A stretch of 26,252 bases of DNA, from IMG/VR virus record IMGVR_UViG_3300024261_000140, positions 1 through 26,252 of that record; one strand, given 5' to 3'. Positions within the stretch are counted from its first letter, which is position 1; every line of letters starts with the position of its first letter. Positions 7,668-16,700 of the stretch are shown here, piece by piece. The stretch comes from a virus. Position numbers and translations under genes: made by a program. Below the pieces are notes generated by a model. It made no database searches. It was not told the DNA's origin and saw only the letters and a list, made by a program, of their open reading frames with translations.

Positions 7668-10600
7668 ATGTCAGAATACGATTTCTTAAAAGACGAAGAT
7701 AATATTAAATTAGTGGGTAAAATATCTAATTTAATAGATACTCAATTACCAGATTTCGTTAAAGAAGAAGGTCCAATTTTTTCTGAGTTTTTAAAACTTT
7801 ATTATAGATGGATGGAATCACATGAATTAACTATTTCAATGGTGATTCAAGACGAGTATCATTTTAATTTAGAGTCTGAACAAGGTAGTTTTATTTTAGA
7901 AACGTCTGATGACTTATTACTGGAGGGAAATAGAAATTCTAGTAGCGCCTATGATTTAAACGAAACAATAACTGGTTTAAGTTCAGGTGCTACGGGTAGG
8001 GTTGATAGAAACACTAATACGGCGTCAAGTAAAATTTATGTAACAAATGTAACAAAATTAGATTTTGAAGTAGGCGAAATAATAAAAGGATCGAATAATC
8101 GCACAATTGGTACTGTAATTAGTTTTGAAAAAAATCCCCTTTTCGCATCAAGAACATTATTAAAATCAAGAGATATCGATAGTGTTACATCATCTATGTT
8201 GGATAATTTTACTAAAGAATTTTTAGTAAACTTTCCCATGAAGCTACGTGCAGATAAATCTCGTTTAATAAAACATATATCTAATGTTTACAGATCAAAA
8301 GGAACAAGTGCTTCATACGATTTTTTATTTAAGTCTTTATATGATACACAAGCTCTTACTTTTTATACCCCAAAAATAGACATACTTAAGCCTTCTTCTG
8401 GTAATTGGCAACAAGATCAATCTATTAGAATTATTACTTCAGATCCCGTATCATCATTTGAAAGCCATTCTATTACAGGAAGTCGATCTGGTGCATTTGG
8501 AATTGTAAATCGTGTTTTGAAATTTGCGGCTGGTGTTTTTGATGTAATGGAATTGTTTTTAACCGACCAAAGTGGAACATTTATTGTAGGCGAAGAAATT
8601 ATTTCAAATGATGTTGATGGAGTGTATGGTACAGGTGTATCACAAGGATTAATAACTGAAATTATCATTTCTTCAGCAGGATCGAACTATAAAATAGGCC
8701 AAAAACTCACAATCACTGGTGGAGGGGGCGTTGAAGCAAAAGCAAAAATATCAACTATTGGTGCTGGTTCATTAACTCATTTTACTGTGTTTGATGGTGG
8801 AGACGGATATGTTGAAAATAAAACGTTGACTGTAAATAATTTTGCTACATTGGGAAGTGGTTTTGATGGTAAAGTTAAAGATATCATTGATACTTTTACA
8901 TTTTCGAAAAATGAAGACATAATAGGAAATTTTTCATCAGTTTTTTTAAATGATCCTGAATATGAATTGAGTGGAAATACTGGATCAAATATAAGTGATA
9001 AATTGATTGATGCGTTGGGTTTTTCTAAACTAGATGCGGGACACATTTCTAGTATACAAACAACCGGATCAGGTACCGGGTATGAGGCTATTCCTGCGAT
9101 ATCAATTGTAGAGCCCACCACTGAAGAATTTACAGAAGCGGCTGTTCAAATTTTAAATTTAAATGCCGATCCTGATGACCATAGTTTAACAACTGCAATT
9201 ACAGATTTTTTTGTTCCTGGAGAAAAAATTACTTCAAACAGTGGAAATAAAATAGGTACATTTTTTGGCGAAGTTACTTCTCAATCTAGTATTGCCGATC
9301 CTTCTAGGATGAGAGTAAAGACTATAAAATTTCTAGATGAACTAGTAACTCGAAAGATTCCTGCAGATCAAAGAAATGATATACTTGTAAACAATTCTTC
9401 TTATTTAACATCTTCACAGCCATCAGTATATCATTTACGATTTGTCTCTGGGGGATCATCCCTTATTAATACAATAAAATATAGACGGGGTATTGATTCT
9501 AGAGAATTGTTTAATAGTGCTAACAATAATTTAACATGTGATTGGTATCCTTCATCAGGCGGAATAGAAATAACGGGTGGTTATCAGACATTAAATTTTG
9601 GTATAACAAGCATTACACGTTCCAGTACGACCGCAACAGTGATCACATATGGGAAACATGGTTTAGTTGATGGTCAAATAGTTGCTATTAAAGGAGCAGA
9701 TCAATTAGAATATAATAAGAACGCAACAATTGCACTAGCAAATACAACTGTTTTTACGTATACTGTAAACGGTTCTCCAGTAACTCCTGCAACCGGAACT
9801 ATTACATATGATGAAAATATTTCTGTAAAATTTACATTGCCTTTTGGTCATAGTGTTGATGATGAATATGCTTTTTCTTCTGTTGATTTTGCTTCAAATG
9901 ACATTATTACTGGTTCCAAATCGGGAGCGGTTGCAACTGTAAATACAGGTGTTGCTTTTTCTTCCGGGGGAGATTTAGGAAATAATGCAATTATTGGTGT
10001 TTCTGCCGCTGATGTTGGTAGCGGTTCTATTAAATCAATAATAATTCAAGATCCTGGAATTGGGTTTACATCTTCTCCTCAAGTATCATTGCCTGGTCTT
10101 GGTGAAGAAAATGCGGTTTTAACTGCAAGAATTGGTGCGCAGAGAAAAGAAGAGGGAATATATCTTGATGAAAATGGGCAATTAAGTTCTAATAAAAAAC
10201 TCATTGATAGTGATTTTTATCAAGACTATTCTTATTCTTTAATTGTAAATAAACAACTCAACGACTATCAAGAAATAATTTTTAAATTATTACATCCTAC
10301 GGGAACAAAACTTTTTGGAGAATTTACACCAGAACTCGTTGAACTGAATGTTGGTTTTGATAATAAATTAAAATATGAAGGCGGAGATTTTGCGATAAAA
10401 GAAGATGATGATGATATTTTGTTAGAAGAATCTTCCGATCCAAAACATGAAATTATATTTAATAATAATCAAAATTTATCTTTAGGATTAATTTCTTTAA
10501 CGGGTGGATCTAATATATTACAAGGAACAGTAAATGCTTATATGACTCTAGATTCTGGAGGAATTCTTATATTAGAAGATAGTGTAAAATTAGCATTTAA

Positions 10601-11909
10601 TAATCCAATAGCTACTGATTTCGGACTAACCTATGCTGAGGGAGACCAAGTAATTATTGACAATGAACAATCTTTTGAAATTTCTTATGGAGAATTAAGA
10701 TTAGAAAATTATTTAGCAGGAACAATATCATCATCATCAACAAATGTTATTTCTATTATAGGAATGGGTGCAACTTATCCCCAAACTACAACGATACCAA
10801 ATGATTTTAATGCTAGTGCTAATTTTATATCAAATAGTATAGTTACACAAGTAAGAGCCGCATCGAATGAATTGGTAACAGGGATTGTGCTTAAACATGA
10901 ATTAGATGCATCAAATAATAATATATTAATTTTACATTCTTGTAATGGTCAATTTGACATTTCAAGCAACGCAAATTCTACAGTTGGTAATACTTCATTA
11001 CTTGATATAACAACATATAATATGATTTTAGAAGGAACTTCTGCTGATTTGATAGGCGATCTTGTATTGGAAGAAGATGGAGTATCAATTATTGCATTAG
11101 AAGATAGTATATATCGAAATGCTGATCTAATTACAACTGCATCATTTCAATATATTAAATCAAATGTGATTTTTGGTATATCGACAGATTTTCAGGCAGA
11201 TTTTAGAATAAATGATAGGATTAAACCATCATCAACTTTGCAACTTGCAGAAGTAATTGAAATAATTAATTCTACATGTTTAGTGGGAAATACTGCAATA
11301 AGTACGGATATTTCTTTTAATTTTATGTCTGAATCAAGTGAATTTTTTATTACAGAAAATAGTGATAAGTTTGTTTTAAATAATATCGATCCTACGTCTA
11401 CTAAATTCGATAATGATGATATACTGCATTATAATTTGCTTGAATCTACAGTAAGAGGGACAACCAATACGAATGGTATTTTATCAGGAAATACTAATTT
11501 AGAAGGACAAAATTCTGTTTTTGGTGAAGATTTATTGGTAAATGATATTATTACAGTGTCTTCTGATGAGTTATTTAAAGCAAAAATTTTATCAATAACG
11601 GATCAAACTTTAACTTTAAATAGAGCAATAGGTGATGGAACAACTGACCAAACTGTAACCTTACATACTTTAAGAAATTTTGATCTAGAAAGAAACGAAG
11701 GTACAATATCTTTATCGAATCCTTATGATGGTTCAAATAATTTCATGAATTTGTCTATTAATTCAAGTTCTACGGGACTGATGCTTCTTGAAGATGGAAT
11801 TGGTACTGCTAATGCGGGATACTCTGGAAACACCTCAAACGAGGGTAGTTTTAAATTTGAAATACTATCAACATTTAATAATCAAACATCTAAATTTATA
11901 CAAGCATAA
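7668..11909 (+). CDS. 7: Baseplate wedge protein gp7-like, rearranged and extended
   Basis: A 1413-residue protein (T4 gp7 is 1032). Residues about 27-50 ('PDFVKEEGPIFSEFLKLYYRWME') and 193-227 ('RADKSRLIKHISNVYRSKGT', then 'SYDFLFKSLYDTQ') resemble the C-terminal core of T4 gp7 as I recall it, including its 'ADKRD...TKGIEASYKFLFKVLYN' and later 'HPVG' (here 'LLHPTGTKLFGEF', about 874-886). The large N-terminal half of T4 gp7 has no counterpart. In its place are inserted modules: 'G-E-I-I-x-G' hairpins (95-153, 266-312, 512-545, 720-760), 'GxGY' repeats (325-400, 460-485, 785-812) and one 'HGL-x-D-G' module (643-715). A C-terminal extension of about 500 residues carries 'ILLE/LILED' repeats. 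gp7 bridges the gp6 ring to gp8 and the outer wedge. No Shine-Dalgarno is seen; start coupling to the gp6 stop one base away is likely. Confidence 0.8.
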   Translation: MSEYDFLKDEDNIKLVGKISNLIDTQLPDFVKEEGPIFSEFLKLYYRWMESHELTISMVIQDEYHFNLESEQGSFILETSDDLLLEGNRNSSSAYDLNETITGLSSGATGRVDRNTNTASSKIYVTNVTKLDFEVGEIIKGSNNRTIGTVISFEKNPLFASRTLLKSRDIDSVTSSMLDNFTKEFLVNFPMKLRADKSRLIKHISNVYRSKGTSASYDFLFKSLYDTQALTFYTPKIDILKPSSGNWQQDQSIRIITSDPVSSFESHSITGSRSGAFGIVNRVLKFAAGVFDVMELFLTDQSGTFIVGEEIISNDVDGVYGTGVSQGLITEIIISSAGSNYKIGQKLTITGGGGVEAKAKISTIGAGSLTHFTVFDGGDGYVENKTLTVNNFATLGSGFDGKVKDIIDTFTFSKNEDIIGNFSSVFLNDPEYELSGNTGSNISDKLIDALGFSKLDAGHISSIQTTGSGTGYEAIPAISIVEPTTEEFTEAAVQILNLNADPDDHSLTTAITDFFVPGEKITSNSGNKIGTFFGEVTSQSSIADPSRMRVKTIKFLDELVTRKIPADQRNDILVNNSSYLTSSQPSVYHLRFVSGGSSLINTIKYRRGIDSRELFNSANNNLTCDWYPSSGGIEITGGYQTLNFGITSITRSSTTATVITYGKHGLVDGQIVAIKGADQLEYNKNATIALANTTVFTYTVNGSPVTPATGTITYDENISVKFTLPFGHSVDDEYAFSSVDFASNDIITGSKSGAVATVNTGVAFSSGGDLGNNAIIGVSAADVGSGSIKSIIIQDPGIGFTSSPQVSLPGLGEENAVLTARIGAQRKEEGIYLDENGQLSSNKKLIDSDFYQDYSYSLIVNKQLNDYQEIIFKLLHPTGTKLFGEFTPELVELNVGFDNKLKYEGGDFAIKEDDDDILLEESSDPKHEIIFNNNQNLSLGLISLTGGSNILQGTVNAYMTLDSGGILILEDSVKLAFNNPIATDFGLTYAEGDQVIIDNEQSFEISYGELRLENYLAGTISSSSTNVISIIGMGATYPQTTTIPNDFNASANFISNSIVTQVRAASNELVTGIVLKHELDASNNNILILHSCNGQFDISSNANSTVGNTSLLDITTYNMILEGTSADLIGDLVLEEDGVSIIALEDSIYRNADLITTASFQYIKSNVIFGISTDFQADFRINDRIKPSSTLQLAEVIEIINSTCLVGNTAISTDISFNFMSESSEFFITENSDKFVLNNIDPTSTKFDNDDILHYNLLESTVRGTTNTNGILSGNTNLEGQNSVFGEDLLVNDIITVSSDELFKAKILSITDQTLTLNRAIGDGTTDQTVTLHTLRNFDLERNEGTISLSNPYDGSNNFMNLSINSSSTGLMLLEDGIGTANAGYSGNTSNEGSFKFEILSTFNNQTSKFIQA
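9594..9812 (+). repeat. 'H-x-L-x-x-G' beta module (E1 FCCH-like) in gp7
   Basis: Coding for gp7 residues about 643-715: a Thr-rich strand, 'YGKHGLVDGQIVAIKGADQL', 'EYNKN', then 'FTYTVNGSPVTPATGTITY'. The same order and the same 'GSPxTPATGTxxY' ending occur in the DUF4815 protein (14562-14756), and shorter relatives occur in the Ig-like protein (1960-2109 and 2575-2754). Codons differ between copies, so the relation is at protein level. Confidence 0.65.
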
Positions 11910-11923
11910 AAACTTTTTATTGA

Positions 11924-11931
11924 TATAAATA
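11924..11931 (+). promoter_or_regulatory. T4 late promoter, exact TATAAATA, before gp8
   Basis: TATAAATA (context GATATAAATACATATATG) is an exact match to the T4 late -10 element and lies in the 27-nt gap between gp7 and gp8. Its last base is 5 nt before the gp8 ATG at 11937. Given the usual distance from this element to the start point, transcription would begin at or next to the ATG. No Shine-Dalgarno is present. Confidence 0.78.
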
Positions 11932-11936
11932 CATAT

Positions 11937-13718
11937 ATGGCTAGACTAGTAACGACAAAATTTAAAATACACAACGCAGAGCAATTTATTGAGTCTCTTA
12001 GTGAAACTTCAGCAACAAATTTATATTTGTTTATAGGAAAAGTTCAGGAGTGGGATGATGAAACCAATCCACCTGCACCTAATGAAGCTGTAGCGAACAC
12101 TTTATATAGTTATTGGGATCAGATGATTGCCGCAAAAAAGGTTACTCCTGCAGATGTTAAACATGTTATTGCAAGGATAAATTGGGAATCAAATACTTCA
12201 TATACTGCTTATACTCATACAAATCCAGACCAATTATCAAATAATTTTTATGTTGTCACAGAAGACTTAAATGTATATAAGTGTTTACAAAATAATTTAT
12301 CAAATGGTACTTCAACAATTCAACCAACTGGTACTGGTACAGCGGTTATTGAAATTGCCGATGGGTATAAGTGGAAATACATGTATACAGTTACGTCTCA
12401 GGATACTTTAAAATTTGTAACGGCTGATTATATTCCTGTACAAAAAAGTATAGATGCTAGACAATCCGCAATCGAAGATGCTACTGTTGATGGGCAAATA
12501 GATATTATTAATAAAACTGCGAATGGTTATTTTAACGCTGAATTTACTGCTGGTCCTATAAATTCAGCTGGTGATGATCAAGATTTTATTATTGGTGAAG
12601 TGTTGCATGGTCAAACATCCAATCAATATGGATCTCTTATCAGTTTTGTTTCAGCGGCAAATAGTTTAATTTATGATATTAGTGCAGGAAACACGAAATT
12701 TACTGTTGGTGAAATTGTGTTAGGGGAATCTTCTAATTCTAGAGCAACAATTTCTGTCGAGCCCGCATCAACATATAAATTTGATACTGGATTTTTTGCA
12801 AGTGTAACTAATTCCACCGTAATGCAATTATCATCGGGTGCAAATAATACACTAAATGATCTATATGTAAATTCAACAATTTTTATAGTAAATAATGCGG
12901 GACAGGGTGAACAAACTACTATCACTCAGTATGATGCCTTGCTTCAGAGAATAACTGTTTCACCTGCTTTTAGTGTTACACCAAATACTGTTTCCGGTTA
13001 TGAAGTAACTCCGTCTATTACATTAAATGGGGATGGATCATTGTTTAAAGGGAGAGCGAGAGGAACTGAGTTACTGGGTGTAACTGAAATAGTTGTTACT
13101 CAATCAGGATTAAATTATACAGTAGCGGAAGCAACTATTTATGCTAATTCGAGTCATGGAGCAGGGGCAAATGCCACAGTTATTATTGGACCAATTGGTG
13201 GACATGGAATAAATGCTATTGAAGAATTAGGTGGAAATAGAATTTTGATTGATACTCGCATTTCCGGTAATGAATCGGGGAGATTTACAACATCTAATGA
13301 TTATAGACAAGTTGGTTTATTGAGAGACCCCCTACAAACTGCAAATACTCTTGCGTTTTTTACAGATTCATTATCTGATCAATCTACCACTTTATTTTTA
13401 GGAAGCGTTGCGGGTGATTTTCAACCAAACGAAAAAGTTTATACGGGATCGACTTTAGCAACTAGTACAGCTAATGGTGTTGTTGTTGATTTTCTAAATA
13501 CTACAACACTAAGAATAAATGAAGTAAAGGGCAGTTTTGAAGACAGCAATGTTGTGACTGGTGCAAACACAAGTTCAACAGGAACCATTTCAGCAGATGG
13601 TGTCATTCAACCCGAAATGAAATTATATAGTGGAGATGTGCTTTATATTGAAAATAGAGCTAAAATTACTAGACTACAAAATCAAGTAGAAGATTTTAAG
13701 ATTGTATTGGAGTTTTAA
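11937..13718 (+). CDS. 8: Baseplate wedge protein gp8, enlarged
   Basis: A 593-residue protein against 334 for T4 gp8. Both ends match the T4 gp8 pattern: near the N-terminus 'LVTTKFKIHNAEQF' and 'RINWESNTSYT'; then 'ADGYKWKYMYTVTSQDTLKF' and 'YIPV' (142-168); 'RQVGLLRDPLQTAN' (457-470); and the C-terminus 'YSGDVLYIENRAKI' followed by 'EDFKIVLEF', equivalent to T4 'HSGEMIYMENRPPI' and 'INILFTF'. The extra ~260 residues are beta-rich insertions: 'G-E-V/I-x-x-G-x-S-S/T-N' modules at about 211-275 and 485-555, and a 'GxNY' repeat at 380-440. gp8 dimers sit on the outer wedge, contacting gp7 and gp10 in T4. The gene starts from its own TATAAATA promoter and lacks a Shine-Dalgarno; 3 nt separate it from the next ATG. 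Confidence 0.9.
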   Translation: MARLVTTKFKIHNAEQFIESLSETSATNLYLFIGKVQEWDDETNPPAPNEAVANTLYSYWDQMIAAKKVTPADVKHVIARINWESNTSYTAYTHTNPDQLSNNFYVVTEDLNVYKCLQNNLSNGTSTIQPTGTGTAVIEIADGYKWKYMYTVTSQDTLKFVTADYIPVQKSIDARQSAIEDATVDGQIDIINKTANGYFNAEFTAGPINSAGDDQDFIIGEVLHGQTSNQYGSLISFVSAANSLIYDISAGNTKFTVGEIVLGESSNSRATISVEPASTYKFDTGFFASVTNSTVMQLSSGANNTLNDLYVNSTIFIVNNAGQGEQTTITQYDALLQRITVSPAFSVTPNTVSGYEVTPSITLNGDGSLFKGRARGTELLGVTEIVVTQSGLNYTVAEATIYANSSHGAGANATVIIGPIGGHGINAIEELGGNRILIDTRISGNESGRFTTSNDYRQVGLLRDPLQTANTLAFFTDSLSDQSTTLFLGSVAGDFQPNEKVYTGSTLATSTANGVVVDFLNTTTLRINEVKGSFEDSNVVTGANTSSTGTISADGVIQPEMKLYSGDVLYIENRAKITRLQNQVEDFKIVLEF

Positions 13719-13721
13719 CGA

Positions 13722-16700
13722 ATGCCTAAATTAACACAAGATTTTAACATATCACCTTATTATGATGATTTTGATGAATCAACTAATTTTCATAAAATAC
13801 TATATCGGCCTGGCTATTCTGTACAGGCGAGAGAATTAAATCAGATACAGTCTATTCTGCAAACTCAATTAGAGAAAGTAGGAGATAGTATCTATCAAGA
13901 TGGTTCTAAAATTTTGGGCGCAGAGTTAATTTTAAATAATAAAATCAATTCTTTAAAATTGACTCCATTATATTCTGGTGTTGCTATTATATCCTCTAAT
14001 TTTAACGGTAGAATTATTCAAGGTCAAACATCTGGTGCAAAAGCAGAAGTCGTAACCAGTAAACAGTTTTCGACTGACAATTTAGACGTTTTAATGATAA
14101 ATTATGTTGACAATATTGCATTTTTAGACAATGAAACGATTTCTACAGTTGATGCAGGAACAGTCTTTTTTGCGACTGTGGCCGGAAGTGCTGATGGATT
14201 GGATGAATCGACAGATATTACATCTCTGGCTTCTGGTGCGGGTTCTGTTATTAGTATTAATGAGGGATTATTTTATATTGGTGGTTATTTTGTACGAACT
14301 CCTTTTCAAAATCTCATTTTAGATATTGAAAATGACAATCCTTCCATAAGAATAGGATTAACGATTGTAGAAAATATCATTTCCAGTATTGAAGATTCCT
14401 CGCTTTTAGATAATGCGATAGGGACTCCTAATTATACTGCACCTGGGGCAAATAGATACAAAATTGAACTGGTGTTATCAACAAAAGAGTATTTCGAATC
14501 GGGTAAGACAATAAATTCGTCCGGTGTTACGTTTGCCATTAACACAAAAGATAATAGATCGGGGATAGTAAGTATATCAACAACGACTGATCATAATTTA
14601 TCTATTGGTGATGTTGTAGTTGTGTCAGGTATATCTGAATTAGAATATAATGGAAAACACACAATTTCAGCAATCGGATCTACTACAGAATTTTCTTATT
14701 TGATACAGGGTAGTCCATCAACCCCTGCTACTGGAACTCCTGTATATATAACAGGTGTGATTGATCCCATTGCTAGAAGTTCGGATATTAATTTTATTGA
14801 ACTATTAAGATTAGAAAATGGTGAAAAAATAGAAGAAATAAAATTTCCCATAATGGGAAATCTTGAAAAGGTTTTAGCAAGAAGAACATTTGATGCTTCT
14901 GGTGATTTTACGGTTAAACCATTTGTACTTGATGTTATTGATCATAAAATCGGAGGAACAGCAAGTGACAGAACATCAACAAATGCAAGTTCGATTATTA
15001 CGGCTAATGGTTCAAATTTTATAGCAGATGTAAATGTCGGCGATACTATATTCTTTTCTGGTAATACTGGAAAAACCGCAGAAGTTGCCGCTATAGGAAA
15101 TACTACGTCTCTTACATTAACAACTGGAACGGTTTTAGGTGATGGGGGAATCAATCAACGAATTGGTGTTTCTTCAAAAATAACCGCGGAATTAAGTCCA
15201 GGAAAAGCATATATTAAAGGATTTGAACATGAAACTTTATTCCCTACATATGTGAATTTAAATAAAGCCAGAGATACAGAAACAGTTTCAGCAGAGAAAC
15301 AGGGGATTGAATTTGGGCCATATGCAGTTGTAACAGATGTTATCTCCAATACTGCTTTTACTTTAGGTGTAAATTCTGCATCTATTAACTCAATGTCTGG
15401 GGGTACTGGGGCCGACTTAATGGATTTACATTTAGTTAAGTGGCCTTCAACAACTCAACTTCATGGAACAGTAACATCAAATGGCATTTCTTTTATATCT
15501 AATGGAGCATTCAAATACGTAGGTATTGATACTACTACAGCCGCATCGGTAGCAAATACAAAAATAGGAACAGTAAGATTAAGACAACTTGATTTTAAAT
15601 CAGGAAGATCGTCTACTGTAACCTCAGAATATGGGTACGGTGCTGATGCAAACGGTACTTATCATATAAAATATCCTGCAATATACGATGCTCATTTATT
15701 TGATTTTATATTTAATAAAACTGAGGGTACTGTAAGCGCCGCTGATGCAAATACTTTTCAAATTAAATTACCAACGACTGGTGCATTTTCTTATCCTACA
15801 GTGAATTGTTTGTTTGGATCAACAATAACGGTTAATACTGCTTATTTGGGGGTTAATACTTCTGATACTAGAGAGATTATTGTTTGGACTGGGGCTAGCA
15901 CAACTTTAACTCCGGCGACTGCATATACTGCCGTTTTAAATAGTGAATTGACCCAACCAACTCAAGCTACTACAACTTATTCTTTAAATTTTGGTGTTAA
16001 AGATATTAGTTCTATTGTGACAACAACGGCTGGTACACCAACAGTTATTGATAATGCTATGAATATTGATATTAGTGGTAAAAATGATATAACTGAAACG
16101 GGAAACACTGTTCTATTTGATAATAATGAAGACCAAAGATCATTAGTATTTCCTTTTCAAAATAAAACACTTGCAGGCTTGTCAAAGGCTAGTTATAAAT
16201 TAAAAAGATCATTTACAACGACCCTCACGGGTAATACTGTAACTCTAACGGCTTCAGAACCAGGAGAACTGTTTTATCCTGCAACTGGTGCAGGAGCAAT
16301 TTCTCCATCTATTATAGATTCAAATTATTTGGTTTTTTGTACTGAAGCCAGCCTTGGAAACAAAGAAGGTGATTATATTGAATTTAGTAATGCTTCAGGT
16401 ACTTCGGTGGGAACCAATAGATCGATGACCTTAAACGAGACTGGAGATCAATTGATCATGAATGTGGATGGTGGAGCAGGTTCGTCAAACTATTCAAACA
16501 AAAATATATATGTTTATGCTACAATGATGTTTAAAGGAGCAGGAGCAACAAGATCAAATGATGGTATTGGTACAAAAACCCTAGTATCAGGAAATGTTAC
16601 AGTTGCTAATATAACATCTTCTTCGACAAATACCGTTCAGGCAGATTCTGGTCAAATTTATTTCGGAACATCGATAAATGCTCAGCCTAGTGTGACTAAC

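Noticed and set aside
8777-9121. 114-residue minus-strand open frame inside gp7
   Set aside because: Entirely antisense to the gp7 reading frame, no promoter octamer or ribosome binding site, no recognisable motif.
11901-11920. AAAAACTTTTT after gp7 as a terminator
   Set aside because: Only a short A/T inverted repeat with a 1-2 nt loop and no GC stem; it overlaps the approach to the gp8 promoter and is typical of AT-rich sequence.
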